This document shows positions 8,321 through 17,746 of a DNA stretch of 64,000 nucleotides, in pieces. Positions within the stretch are counted from its first letter, which is position 1, and each line of letters begins with the position of its first letter. The DNA comes from JBBQXK01 sp038209775 (GTDB lineage Bacteria; Pseudomonadota; Alphaproteobacteria; Rhodobacterales; Rhodobacteraceae): positions 1 to 64,000 of the forward strand of contig JBBQXK010000017.1 in assembly GCA_038209775.1 (NCBI GenBank). Direction: 5' to 3'. The notes beneath the pieces were generated by a model, which was not told where the DNA came from, did no database searches, and saw only the letters and a program-made list of their open reading frames with translations. The position numbers and the translations under genes are program-made.

Positions 8321-9537
8321 GTCTTTTCGCGCACCTTCGCGCGCGAACCGCGGCGCGCCACCCGTGCCCGCAGATCTTCTCCCACGATGCGGCTGATGTT
8401 CGGCAGCCCTTCCAGTGACAGCGTCGGGTGGCCCTCTGACGGCCTCTTGCGGGTGGCGAGGGCGTTCAGCGCGGCGGCCATACGCAGGGGGTCGGCGGCC
8501 TGTTCCGGCAAAAGCATGTCGATCATGCCCAGTTCCGCAGCCCTTGTGGCGCGCAGCAACTGTTCTTCGCGCGGTGCCACGCGGGGCACGATCAGTGCCG
8601 GTTTGTCGAACGACAGGATTTCGCAATAGGTGTTGTAGCCACCCATGGCGACCACGGCCTTGGCCCCGGCGATCAACTCTTCCATCCGCGTGTCGAACTC
8701 GATCACCTCGATCTGCGGTATGCCCTGCGCCTTGCGCAGGAAGTCCGCACGCAGATCGCCGGGCATGTAGGGGCCCAGCACGATCAGCGCCTTTTGCGTC
8801 AGGCTGGGAACCGCGTGATAGGCGTTCATCACGTTTTCGACCAGATCGGCCCCGTCACCGCCGCCGCCCGTGGTGACCAACAGATAATCCCCCTGGGGCC
8901 GGTGGGTGGACAGGTTTTCATGCAGGGCGCGGCGTTGCAGGAAGCCCACGAATTCCATCCGGTCACGCACTGACTGCGGCGCGTTCATGCCGGTCAGGGG
9001 GTCATAGAAATCGGGCGGGCCATAGACCCAGATCTGGTCATAGGTCCGGTCGATCTTGCGCATCACATCGTTCGGCTTCCACTCGGCAGCCAGAAGGCGC
9101 GGCGCGTCCATCACCTCGCGCAGGCCCAGAACCAGCGTGGTACCCCGGGCCTTGAGGTATTCAAGCGTCTCTTCGACCTCGCCGCGCAGGCCCATTGGTT
9201 CCTTGTCGACGATGAAGATGTCAGGCTCGAACGTTTCCGCCGTATGGCGGATGATCGACCGGCGCATCTTGATCGTGTCGGCAAGGTCGATGTGCTCGGC
9301 CAGCGAGGTGTATTCGCCGTTCCGCCGCTTGATCACGCTTGGGATCTTCACGAAATCGACGCGGGCGCGGTAGTCGAAGGCCCCCGCGATCTGCGATCCC
9401 GAGATGATAAGGACCATCAGCCCCTTGAAATCTTCGACCAGCGAATGCGCAATGGTTCGGCAGCGGCGCAGATGGCCAAGGCCGAACGTGTCGTGGCTGT
9501 ACATCAGAATACGTGCGTTCACGGAGAGGTTCTTCAT
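8317..9537 (-). CDS. Predicted glycosyltransferase, first gene of a three-gene unit
   Basis: A 406-residue protein opening with RILMYSHDTFGLGHLRRCR, the N-terminal nucleotide-sugar enzyme loop seen in a group of large predicted MurG-like glycosyltransferases. The C-terminal block VVAMGGYNTYCEILSFDKPALIVPRV is the typical donor-site signature. The stop overlaps the GTG of the next gene by four bases, so translation is probably coupled. Sixty bases separate its start from the end of an ABC permease on the same strand. I infer a role in envelope or exopolysaccharide glycan assembly; nothing visible fixes the substrate. Confidence 0.85.
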   Translation of the reverse strand: MKNLSVNARILMYSHDTFGLGHLRRCRTIAHSLVEDFKGLMVLIISGSQIAGAFDYRARVDFVKIPSVIKRRNGEYTSLAEHIDLADTIKMRRSIIRHTAETFEPDIFIVDKEPMGLRGEVEETLEYLKARGTTLVLGLREVMDAPRLLAAEWKPNDVMRKIDRTYDQIWVYGPPDFYDPLTGMNAPQSVRDRMEFVGFLQRRALHENLSTHRPQGDYLLVTTGGGGDGADLVENVMNAYHAVPSLTQKALIVLGPYMPGDLRADFLRKAQGIPQIEVIEFDTRMEELIAGAKAVVAMGGYNTYCEILSFDKPALIVPRVAPREEQLLRATRAAELGMIDMLLPEQAADPLRMAAALNALATRKRPSEGHPTLSLEGLPNISRIVGEDLRARVARRGSRAKVREKT

Positions 9538-9597
9538 CCCAGGTACCCAAGCCTTAAGTTTACGTGCGGGGGACGCATAGGTTCCCGGTGATAACGG

Positions 9598-10779
9598 TCA
9601 TTTGTACGGATCGGCGGCATCGCGCAACCCGTCGCCAAGGAAGTTGAACGCAAGCACCACAAGGATCACCGGAATGACCGGGTACATGAGCCACGGGTAA
9701 AGGGCGATGATGTTCACGCTGCGGCTTTCGGTCAGCAGGATGCCCCAGGACGTGACCGGCGGGCGCAACCCGATGCCCAGGAACGACAGCGCCGTTTCCC
9801 CCAGGATCATGCCCGGAATGGTCAGCGTGGCCACTGCGATGAGGTGCGACATGAACCCCGGCACCATGTGCCGCCCGATGATCCGCCCCGACCCCGCCCC
9901 CATCAGCCGTGCCGCCAGGACATAATCCTCTTCCCGCAGGGACAACAGTTTTGACCGGACCGCCCGCGCAAGGCCGGTCCAGTCCAGCATGCCCAGGATC
10001 ACCGTGATGCCCAGATACACCAAGATCGGGCTCCAGGTCACCGGGATGATCGCGGCCAGCGCCAGCCATAGCGGGATCGACGGAATCGACTGCAACACCT
10101 CGATCACCCGCTGCGTCACCATGTCGAACCAGCCGCCGCGATAGCCAGCAAGGCCACCAATGACGATGCCAAGGATAAAGCTCATCGTGACGCCAAAGAG
10201 GCCGATAGTCAGCGAGATGCGCGCCCCATAGAACATCCTCGACAGCACATCGCGACCCAGACGGTCAGTGCCCAGAAGGAACATCTGGCCCCCTTCGGCC
10301 GGGCACACCAGATGGAACGTGGCCGGGATCATGCCCCAGAAATCATAGGCATCGCCCGAACAGAAGAACCGCAGCTTCTGCACCTGCGTGGTGTCATCGG
10401 CGTAGTCGCGGTGCAGCGTTTCCATGTCCAACGTCATCGTGCGCCCATAGACGAAGGGGCCGACAAACTCGCCCTCATGGAACAGATGCACGGGTTGCGG
10501 CGGGGCATAGATGAAGTCGGTGTTGCGGGTGTGCAGGTTGTAGGGGGCCAGAATCTCGCTGACAAAGATCGAGGCATACATGATCAGCAGGAACACCCCC
10601 GCCACCACGGCAATCCGATGCTTGCGGAACTTCCACCACATCAGCCGCAGTTGCGACGCCTCGGCAAACTTGCCCTGCGCACTAACCTTTTCCGCCTCAT
10701 AGGGGTCAAACGGTGCGTCCGAGACGTAGTGAGGCAGCTCGGCGCCCGGCTCGGGCAGTTGGTTCCGGGTATCGGTCAT
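9598..10779 (-). CDS. ABC importer permease (DppC/OppC/YejE type)
   Basis: A 393-residue inner-membrane permease, last of a four-gene importer operon. It has a long N-terminal cytoplasmic stretch, a first membrane helix near HRIAVVAGVFLLIMYASIFV, a large periplasmic loop, then the core helices starting at LLGTDRLGRDVLSRMFYGARISL, which is diagnostic of the OppC class. The coupling (EAA) loop is near LAARLMGAGSGRIIGRHMVP. The start ATG overlaps the stop of the partner permease in ATGA. The long periplasmic loop after the first helix resembles YejE-type permeases. The substrate is probably a peptide or oligosaccharide. Confidence 0.92.
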   Translation of the reverse strand: MTDTRNQLPEPGAELPHYVSDAPFDPYEAEKVSAQGKFAEASQLRLMWWKFRKHRIAVVAGVFLLIMYASIFVSEILAPYNLHTRNTDFIYAPPQPVHLFHEGEFVGPFVYGRTMTLDMETLHRDYADDTTQVQKLRFFCSGDAYDFWGMIPATFHLVCPAEGGQMFLLGTDRLGRDVLSRMFYGARISLTIGLFGVTMSFILGIVIGGLAGYRGGWFDMVTQRVIEVLQSIPSIPLWLALAAIIPVTWSPILVYLGITVILGMLDWTGLARAVRSKLLSLREEDYVLAARLMGAGSGRIIGRHMVPGFMSHLIAVATLTIPGMILGETALSFLGIGLRPPVTSWGILLTESRSVNIIALYPWLMYPVIPVILVVLAFNFLGDGLRDAADPYK

Positions 10780-11774
10780 TTCGCACTCCCCGCACCCAGG
10801 CGGATGCGCGGGTCAAGAAAGGCAAGGGCGATGTCCGAGATCAGCACACCGATGACGGTCAGGAACGCGAGGAACATCAGGAACGACCCCGCCAGGTACA
10901 TGTCCTGACTTTGCAGCGCCCGGATAAGCATGGGTCCGGTGGTTTCCAGCGACAGCACGATGGCCGTGACCTCGGCCCCCGAAATCATCGCAGGCAGGAT
11001 TGATCCGATGTCGGATACAAAGAAATTCAGCGCCATGCGCAGCGGGTACTTGCGCAGCACCTTGCCGGGGGCAAGCCCCTTGGCCCGCGCGGTCACGACG
11101 TACTGCTTTTGCAATTCGTCCAGAAGGTTGGCGCGCAGGGTGCGGATCATGCCTGCGGTGCCAGCCGTGCCGATGATGACCACGGGGATCCAGATGTGCG
11201 ACAGGATCGAGCGGAACTTTTCCCAACTCATCGGCTGGCCCAGATATTGCTGGTCCATCAGGTTGCCGATGGACACGCCGAACCAGGTGTTGGCGAAATA
11301 CATCATCACAAGGGCCAGCATGAAGTTGGGCACCGCAATGCCCGCAAGGCCGATGAACGTCAGGCCATAGTCGCCCCAACTGTACTGGTGCGTGGCCGAA
11401 TAGATGCCGATGGGAAAGGCCAGTGCCCAGGTGAACAGGATGGTGAAGGTCGACAGCACGATGGTCAGCCACAGCCTGTCGCCCACGACATCGTTCACCG
11501 GCAGCCGGTATTCGAACGAATATCCGAAATCGCCCTGCAGCATCCCCCCCGCCCAGTTGAAATACCGGATGATCTGCGGATCATCAAAGCCGTAACGTTC
11601 GCGCAGCATCTCGATCTCGGCAAGGTCGGCTTCCTCGCCCAAGGCCTTCATCTCGGCGACGTAGCTTTCGAAAAAGTCGCCGGGCGGCAGTTCGATGATG
11701 GTAAAGACCAGCACCGATATCAGGAACAACGTCGGCACCATCGTCAGCACACGCATCAGGATGTAGCGCAGCAT
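10776..11774 (-). CDS. ABC importer permease (DppB/OppB/YejB type)
   Basis: A 332-residue permease starting MLRYILMRVLTMVPTLFLIS, the standard OppB opening with one helix. The frame is open up to 12005 but those extra residues lie inside the binding-protein gene and are not membrane-like, so 11774 is chosen. It carries the OppB blocks ERYGFDDPQIIRYFNW and GDFGYSFEYRLPV, and the coupling loop VTARAKGLAPGKVL that docks on the ATPase. It sits 5 bp after the binding-protein stop and overlaps the next permease by 4 bp. It pairs with the 9598 permease to form the transmembrane channel. Confidence 0.92.
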   Translation of the reverse strand: MLRYILMRVLTMVPTLFLISVLVFTIIELPPGDFFESYVAEMKALGEEADLAEIEMLRERYGFDDPQIIRYFNWAGGMLQGDFGYSFEYRLPVNDVVGDRLWLTIVLSTFTILFTWALAFPIGIYSATHQYSWGDYGLTFIGLAGIAVPNFMLALVMMYFANTWFGVSIGNLMDQQYLGQPMSWEKFRSILSHIWIPVVIIGTAGTAGMIRTLRANLLDELQKQYVVTARAKGLAPGKVLRKYPLRMALNFFVSDIGSILPAMISGAEVTAIVLSLETTGPMLIRALQSQDMYLAGSFLMFLAFLTVIGVLISDIALAFLDPRIRLGAGSAK

Positions 11775-11779
11775 CAGGG

Positions 11780-13672
11780 CTATCCTTCCGCGTAAAAGAA
11801 TGTGTCGGGCAGGTAGGCGCCCAGGAAACTGGTCGGCTCGAACCCATAGAGCGCCTCTTCGGGCACGTTGCGCATCAGGGATGATCGCAGCACGGGTTGC
11901 AACGCACCGCTGACAGTGCCGATGGTGAACACCTGATCCGCCCGGATCGCCAGCATCTTGTGCCAGATCGCAGTGCGCTGATCGGTCGTGGTCGTGTTGA
12001 GCCATTCCTTCAACAGCCGTACCAGTTCCTGCGCCCCGGGCAGATCAGGTGCGGTACCTGCACTTTCGCCCGAAGCGTACCAGATGCCCCAGGACGGCCA
12101 TTGCAACTGATCGCCGCTGGACGGGGCCAGGGGTTCGGGCGACATGTCGGCGGTCGGCACGGCGTTGTCCAGGCCCTGCCAGACCGACATCATCTGATCG
12201 CCGCCCATGGCGCGGCTGCGGAACACGTCACGCTGCGAATTGCGGATGTACAGGGCAATGCCCACCTCGCGGTAATGGTCGCGGATCAGGCCCAGCACAT
12301 CGACCTCCAGCGTGCTTTCGCCGGCGGTTTCCACCACGATCCCGCATTGCCGCCCGTCGGGCAACTTGCGGATGTTGCCGCCACCGCGTTCGGTCAGCCC
12401 CAACTCGTCCAGCAGCGCATTGGCAAGGGCGGGATCGTACTGTGCCCATGCACTGGCGTATCCGGCCTTGAACAACGGGCTTTCCGGCAGCACCGTATCA
12501 GCGGCCTCCTGCGCCAGACCGAAGTACAGCACCTTGTTGATCTCGGTCCGGTTGATCGCCACCGACATCGCGCGGCGCATCCGCACGTCCTGGAACAGCC
12601 CGCGCCACGCGTCATCCTTGCAGTTGAGGTTCGGCGTCAGCGCCACGCTTGACCCTTGGGTCTTGCGCCACAGCGACACCCGCAGCGGGTGCAGCTTTTC
12701 CGCCTGTTTCAGCAGGGTGTAATCGGTGAATCCGATCCCCACCGTCTGCAGGTCGCTGTCGCCGGTGGCCGCCTTGGCCGGGATGATGTCGGACGACGAC
12801 ACGTTGAACACGATCCGGTCCAGATAAGGCAACTGGTTGCCCGCCTGATCGACGCGGTGAAAGAACGGGTTGCGTTCAAAGACGAACTGCTCGGCCGGGG
12901 GGGCGGTACGGGGACGCCAGGCCTCCAGCGTCGGCAGGTCGGGGTTCTCGGGCCGGTTCTGGCGCGACAGCTTGACATGCAGACCCTGCCAGTCGTCCAC
13001 CTTGTTCGCCTCGACCATCTCGGCCAGCTTCTCGGGCGTCTGGTACTTTTCGTGGAACTGCTTGAGGTAATGCTGCGGCAGCGCCAAGAGCAGGGGCAGG
13101 GGGGCGGCAAGATTGGGCAGAAAGTCGGGCTTTGGCCCGGCAAAGGTATAGCGCACCGTCAGGGGGTCCAGCACCTCGAACGTCACGGGCTGGCCGTTGG
13201 CCTGCAATTCCACCGGCAGGCCGCTGCGATAAAGGACATCGTTGTTCAGCACGTCATTCCAGCAATAGGCGAAATCCTCGGTCGTATAGGGTGCGCCGTC
13301 CGACCAGCGATGCCCTTCGCGCAGGTGCAGGGTGTAGATGCGGTTATCCACCACCTCGCAGGCTGCCAGCACATCGGGTTGCAGGTTCAGATCACCGTCA
13401 TAGCCCATCAGCCGCGCATAGCTGTAGATCGGTATCAGTCGCACCTCGCGCGCGCTGCCCACCACCATCCGCGCGCTGCCGCCATACCGCCCCGTCTCAC
13501 GCCCCATGGCCGCCAGGTCAATCACGCGGGGGTTCTTTGGCAGACGGTCGGCCATTGCAGGCAGAGTTCCGGCAGCGATATCGGCCGCAAACAGATCGGT
13601 CTCGGTCGCCCAGGCTCCGCGCGGCAAGGCCGCCGATGCCAACAACCCAAGGGCCACACGACGCGAGATCAT
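11780..13672 (-). CDS. ABC importer substrate-binding protein (SBP family 5, large type)
   Basis: A 630-residue exported binding protein. The N-terminus MISRRVALGLLASAALPRGAWA has a twin-arginine-like SRR followed by a short hydrophobic stretch and an AWA cleavage site. The block LHLREGHRWSDGAPYTTEDFAYCW is the family 5 signature for dipeptide, oligopeptide, nickel and some oligosaccharide binders. At about 630 residues it is longer than typical DppA/OppA (about 540) and nearer to YejA and large sugar binders, so the ligand may be a large peptide or an oligosaccharide. The gene lies between its ATPase (ATGA overlap) and its permeases. Confidence 0.9.
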   Translation of the reverse strand: MISRRVALGLLASAALPRGAWATETDLFAADIAAGTLPAMADRLPKNPRVIDLAAMGRETGRYGGSARMVVGSAREVRLIPIYSYARLMGYDGDLNLQPDVLAACEVVDNRIYTLHLREGHRWSDGAPYTTEDFAYCWNDVLNNDVLYRSGLPVELQANGQPVTFEVLDPLTVRYTFAGPKPDFLPNLAAPLPLLLALPQHYLKQFHEKYQTPEKLAEMVEANKVDDWQGLHVKLSRQNRPENPDLPTLEAWRPRTAPPAEQFVFERNPFFHRVDQAGNQLPYLDRIVFNVSSSDIIPAKAATGDSDLQTVGIGFTDYTLLKQAEKLHPLRVSLWRKTQGSSVALTPNLNCKDDAWRGLFQDVRMRRAMSVAINRTEINKVLYFGLAQEAADTVLPESPLFKAGYASAWAQYDPALANALLDELGLTERGGGNIRKLPDGRQCGIVVETAGESTLEVDVLGLIRDHYREVGIALYIRNSQRDVFRSRAMGGDQMMSVWQGLDNAVPTADMSPEPLAPSSGDQLQWPSWGIWYASGESAGTAPDLPGAQELVRLLKEWLNTTTTDQRTAIWHKMLAIRADQVFTIGTVSGALQPVLRSSLMRNVPEEALYGFEPTSFLGAYLPDTFFYAEG

Positions 13673-15594
13673 GCCCGCAACTCCCGCACATCCGCCGATT
13701 TGTGGGCCAGCACCAGATGCCCGTCACCCAGGTCGAACGGCATAAGGTCGGCCCGGTCGTCTGCACCAAAGCGGAAGGCGGGGGCCCAATCCTCGCTGGC
13801 CGCAATGCTGGTGTGGCCAACGGCGGCGAAATCCAGACGGCGGTCAAGGTCGGGATAGGGCACGGCGTTCAACAACGCCCGGGTATAAGGGTGCACGGGG
13901 GCGGTCATGATCGTCTCACGCGGGGCCAGTTCAACAATCTTGCCCGCCCACATCACAGCCACCCGGTCGGCCATGTAATCGACCACCGCCAGGTTGTGCG
14001 AGATGAACAGGTACGTCAGCCCAAGGTCCTTTTGCAGGTCTTTCAGCAGGTTCAGGATCTGCGCCTGCACTGACACGTCCAAGGCTGACACGGGTTCGTC
14101 GCAGATCACCAGACCGGGGGCCAATGCCAAGGCCCGCGCAATCCCGATCCGCTGCCGCTGTCCGCCAGAAAAGCTGTGCGGATAGCGGTGGCGCGCACCC
14201 GCCCCCAGACCGATCGCGGTCAGCAATGCCTCGACCGTCGCGCGCCGTTCCTGCGCGGTGCCGCGGCCGTGAATTTCCAGCGGTTCGGACAGGATGTTGC
14301 CCACTGACATGCGCGGCGACAGCGACGATACCGGGTCCTGAAACACCATCTGGATGCGCCTGCGCAGGCTTTGCAGCGCCTCGCCGTCCGCTGCCAGCAC
14401 ATCGACCGGGCCGTGCCCGTCGTCATAGGTGATCGACCCTTCGTCCGGCGTCACCGCGCGCATCAGGATCTTTGACAGCGTGGTCTTGCCGCAGCCGCTT
14501 TCGCCCACCAGCCCAAGGCATTCGCCCCGCAGGATATCGAAACTGACGCCATCGACGGCGGGGGTCGCAGGGGCCTTGGAACGGAAGCCGTCGCTTTTGG
14601 TGCGGTAGGTCTTGCGCAGATTGCGCACCGACATCAGCACCTCGGGTGCCTTGCCCGCAATCGCCGTCGGTGCCGCAATCGCCTGCGTCAGCGACCCCCG
14701 GTCCAGCGTGATTTCGCGCAAGGGACGCAGGCGTTCGCCGGGTTTCATGCCGAAATGCGGGATCGCGTCCATCAGCCCCTTGAGATAGGCGTGCTGCGGG
14801 CGGCGGAAGATCGGGCCCACGGGGCCCGCTTCCATCACCCGGCCCTGATAGACCACCACCACCTCATCGGCCACATTGGCCACCACCCCCAGATCGTGGG
14901 TGATCAGCAGTATCGCCATCCCCAGCCGTTCCTGCAGGTCGCGCAGCAGGGTCAGGATCTGCGCCTGAATGGTCACGTCCAGCGCCGTCGTCGGCTCATC
15001 CGCGATCAGCAATGCCGGGTCACAGATCAGCGCCATCGCGATCATCGCGCGCTGCCGCATGCCGCCCGACAACTCAAACGGATACATCCCGAACACCCGC
15101 GCGGGGTTGGCGAACCCCACCTGCGCCAGCATCGCTTCGCTGCGTTCGCGCTGTTCGGCTGGGGACATGGGGGTGTGGATGCGCAGGGCCTCGGCAATCT
15201 GGTTGCCGACAGTGTGCAGGGGGGAAAACGACGTCATCGGTTCCTGAAAGATCATCCCGATCCGGCGGCCCCGCACCGCCCGGATCGCCCGCCCGTCGCG
15301 CGGCAGGGTCAGAAGATCGGTCGTCGTACCCCCCACGGGATCGGTGAACAGCACGCGGCCCGACACCTGTGCGACGGCGGGCTGCAACCCCATCACCGCC
15401 TGCCCCAGCACCGATTTGCCCGACCCGGATTCGCCCACCAGTGCCGTGATCTTGCCCGGACAGACGCGCAGCGAAACACCCCTGAGTGCGTCCAGCCGCC
15501 CGGTGGCAAGCTGGAACGACACACGCAAATCCTCAATCCGCAATAGATCAGGCCCGCATCCCGAACGTTCAGGCGTCATTCCGTCCGGCTCCAC
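13669..15594 (-). CDS. ABC importer ATPase with two fused nucleotide-binding domains (YejF/DppDF type)
   Basis: A 641-residue protein joining two ATPase domains, which in many peptide importers are separate subunits. Domain 1 has Walker A GESGSGKSV, signature LSGGMRQRA and Walker B LLIADEPTTALD. Domain 2 has GESGCGKTT, FSGGQRQRI and LVICDEPVSALD. Each is followed by the C-terminal oligopeptide-transporter extension (AYLKGLMDAIP; PYTRALLNAVP). Both domains look catalytically intact. It is the first gene of the operon; ATG at 15594 or at 15579 are both possible. The stop overlaps the binding-protein start in ATGA. Confidence 0.93.
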   Translation of the reverse strand: MEPDGMTPERSGCGPDLLRIEDLRVSFQLATGRLDALRGVSLRVCPGKITALVGESGSGKSVLGQAVMGLQPAVAQVSGRVLFTDPVGGTTTDLLTLPRDGRAIRAVRGRRIGMIFQEPMTSFSPLHTVGNQIAEALRIHTPMSPAEQRERSEAMLAQVGFANPARVFGMYPFELSGGMRQRAMIAMALICDPALLIADEPTTALDVTIQAQILTLLRDLQERLGMAILLITHDLGVVANVADEVVVVYQGRVMEAGPVGPIFRRPQHAYLKGLMDAIPHFGMKPGERLRPLREITLDRGSLTQAIAAPTAIAGKAPEVLMSVRNLRKTYRTKSDGFRSKAPATPAVDGVSFDILRGECLGLVGESGCGKTTLSKILMRAVTPDEGSITYDDGHGPVDVLAADGEALQSLRRRIQMVFQDPVSSLSPRMSVGNILSEPLEIHGRGTAQERRATVEALLTAIGLGAGARHRYPHSFSGGQRQRIGIARALALAPGLVICDEPVSALDVSVQAQILNLLKDLQKDLGLTYLFISHNLAVVDYMADRVAVMWAGKIVELAPRETIMTAPVHPYTRALLNAVPYPDLDRRLDFAAVGHTSIAASEDWAPAFRFGADDRADLMPFDLGDGHLVLAHKSADVRELRA

Positions 15595-15721
15595 GTCCCT
15601 GCTTTGCCACCTTGATCCCCAGACCGGATGGCTGATTTTTCTGGGGTCACACTAGCGCAGGGTTCGGGGGCTGTCTATTGCGGTGACCGGCGCTGCCGCG
15701 CAGGCCGACCATCACCGCAAG

Positions 15722-16468
15722 CTATGGTTTTGATACGTTTATCGGTGGATGGCCCAACAGGACCGGCAGCCCGGCCCAGGTGACATGGGGTTGGCCCGCG
15801 GTCAGCGCCAGCAGTCCCTCAAGCACTGCCCATGCCCCGGCATCATGGATCAGGTGATGCGTGAGAATCCCGATAGGCGCGTAGCGTGGCAGCGCCCGGG
15901 AGATCTCGGCCAAAAGGGTGTCCATATCCTTGGCCCGCCCCGACCCCCTCCAGTCGATCAGATCGACATGCGTGTTCACCATCCGCAGGGGGGCGGGTCT
16001 CTCGGGGCCAAAGACCGACAGGGCGGTGAACCCGACCCCCGCCAGCCCCTGTGTGACGCCTGCGTCAATGCGGTTCCACGGCGGCACCAGCACCGGCAGG
16101 GCCTGATCGAGGTGCAGGGATTTCAGATGCCGCAATCCCCGCGCCAGTTCCCCCAGCACCACACTTGCCGCCCTTTGGGGCCCCAGTTCCTGCTTTTTCT
16201 CCTCCCGCCCCGCATGGTTGTGGTGTGCCCAGCCATGCACCGCCACCGCCACCGCACGCTCCCCCGCAAGACGGTCGGCAAGCGCTTGCCCAGACCCCGC
16301 CGGGATCACCGCCAAAGTAGTAGGTACCCCGTGCCGCCCGGTCATTTCCAGCAGCGTCTCCAGCGCCGCCGTGGGCACCGTCGCATCATCATCGCGCAGC
16401 CATAGGGTGGTGGGCTGGCCCCTGTCCCCGGCGGCCTGCACGGCATCGCGGAACGCCTGAACGCTCAT
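15722..16468 (-). CDS. Polysaccharide deacetylase-like protein (NodB-related)
   Basis: A 248-residue protein with the NodB-homology layout. LWLRDDDATVP (about residues 22-32) provides the Asp pair, VAVHGWAHHNH (about 75-85) the HxxxH metal ligands, and PVLVPPWNR (about 126-134) the usual PPxxR block. PIGILTHHLIHD near the C-terminus supplies the late His. There is no signal peptide, so it would act in the cytoplasm or on a lipid-linked intermediate. It is co-transcribed with the glycosyltransferase just upstream (ATGA overlap), which supports a role in glycan building. The deacetylated sugar is not known. Confidence 0.85.
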   Translation of the reverse strand: MSVQAFRDAVQAAGDRGQPTTLWLRDDDATVPTAALETLLEMTGRHGVPTTLAVIPAGSGQALADRLAGERAVAVAVHGWAHHNHAGREEKKQELGPQRAASVVLGELARGLRHLKSLHLDQALPVLVPPWNRIDAGVTQGLAGVGFTALSVFGPERPAPLRMVNTHVDLIDWRGSGRAKDMDTLLAEISRALPRYAPIGILTHHLIHDAGAWAVLEGLLALTAGQPHVTWAGLPVLLGHPPINVSKP

Positions 16469-17571
16469 GATCCGACCACCCCATGCAGCAGCACGTCCAG
16501 CCGGCCCGCCGCCACCGGAAACGAATGCCGCTCCGATACCCGTGCCCGCGCGGCCTGCCCCATCGCCACGGCCTGCGCAGGATCGGCCAGCATCGCCGCA
16601 ATGGCCCCGGCATAGGCCGCATCGTCGTCAGGGGGCACCAGAACACCGGTCAGACCATCCGCCACCACTTCGGGCACCCCTGCGATGCGGCAGGCCACCA
16701 CCGGCAACCCCGCCGCCTGCGCCTCAAGATACGCCAGCCCGTAAGCCTCGCCATAACCGGGCCACAGATACACCGCCCCCCGCGCCAACAGTGCCGCCAC
16801 CCCGTCGCGCGGCAAGAGGCCGGCCCATGTGATGCGGCCCGGGGACAAGCCCGCGAACATCTGCCGCACCTCACCCTGCATCGGTCCGCCACCTGCCACG
16901 GTCAGGTGCCACGGCCTGTCGCGCAACAACATCAGTGCCGCCGCAAGTCGGGTATAGCTGCTGAGCTTGTCCCCCGCCCGCATCATCGCGACCGTCACCA
17001 GATGGCCCGCCTCGGGCAGGGGCAGTGCGGCAAAGGGCGTGGTGTCGATGAACGGCGGCAGCATCGCCAATCGCAGGCTTTCGTCCACCGTCAGGAGCCC
17101 CGCGTGATCGCGCGCGGTTAGACACAGGTTCAGCCGCGCGCCCCGCAGCCCCGCCAGCATCACCGCCTGCATCCCGGCCCAGATGCCGGTATTGCGTCGC
17201 TGCGAATAGGATGCCTCGCAGGTCACATAGGGCACACCGAATTCGGCCGTCAGTGGTGGGCCAAGCAGGTCAGGGGCCTTGTAGTAGGGGTGATAGCAGA
17301 ACCACAGGTCAGGCCGGTCTCGCCTGCGCCAGTCGGCGGCAATCCGGGCGCGTTCTGATGCCGCCGCACCCTGCAGCGCGTCCCAACCCGCCCGGTCATC
17401 CGGGTCACCGAGATAGGCGCGCAGGTCGGATACCACCGTCACCCGGTGCCCCGCCGCCTCCAATGCCGCCACCAGCATGCGCGCCATCAGCCGGTCACCC
17501 GAAGGCACCGGGTGATCGGGGGCCTTCAACGGGGCGTAGAAGGCGATCGACAGTGGGCGAGTAGGGGACAT
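16465..17571 (-). CDS. Glycosyltransferase family 4 protein
   Basis: A 368-residue GT4-type enzyme. The open frame continues upstream to 17889 across the ccrM terminator and into ccrM, so the true start is ATG at 17571 (MSPTRPLSIAFYAPL). It has the acceptor-side GDRLMARMLVAALEAAGH block, the donor-side VAGGGPMQGEV, and GYGEAYGLAYLEAQAAGLPVV with the conserved ExxxxxxxE region. The stop overlaps the start of the deacetylase-like gene by four bases. Together they form a two-gene glycan-modification unit; substrates are unknown. Confidence 0.88.
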   Translation of the reverse strand: MSPTRPLSIAFYAPLKAPDHPVPSGDRLMARMLVAALEAAGHRVTVVSDLRAYLGDPDDRAGWDALQGAAASERARIAADWRRRDRPDLWFCYHPYYKAPDLLGPPLTAEFGVPYVTCEASYSQRRNTGIWAGMQAVMLAGLRGARLNLCLTARDHAGLLTVDESLRLAMLPPFIDTTPFAALPLPEAGHLVTVAMMRAGDKLSSYTRLAAALMLLRDRPWHLTVAGGGPMQGEVRQMFAGLSPGRITWAGLLPRDGVAALLARGAVYLWPGYGEAYGLAYLEAQAAGLPVVACRIAGVPEVVADGLTGVLVPPDDDAAYAGAIAAMLADPAQAVAMGQAARARVSERHSFPVAAGRLDVLLHGVVGS

Positions 17572-17656
17572 GATCGAAAACCCATACCGAACATCGGGAT
17601 TCGCCGCCATACCGTGGCTGCTTTGGCCCATGGGTCGCCAGTGTGGCCGCCACACG

Positions 17657-17688
17657 AAAAAAGCCCCGTCCTGCGAACAGGACGGGGC
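17657..17688 (-). terminator. Rho-independent terminator of ccrM
   Basis: Read on the minus strand, an 11-bp perfect stem (GCCCCGTCCTG pairing with CAGGACGGGGC) with a 4-base loop is followed by six T residues. It sits 59 bp after the ccrM stop and upstream of the GT4 gene on the same strand. It is the only textbook terminator I found in the window. Confidence 0.92.
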
Positions 17689-17746
17689 AAGGCGTGCCAT
17701 GGGCGGAACCATGGCACAGGCGTCTCGTAACCTGTGGGGAGTCCGG

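Noticed and set aside
8321..8626. N-terminal extension of the 7088 glycosyltransferase
   Set aside because: It lies inside the upstream glycosyltransferase gene and is Arg/Gly-rich; the GTG at 8320 in a GTGA overlap fits the family start.
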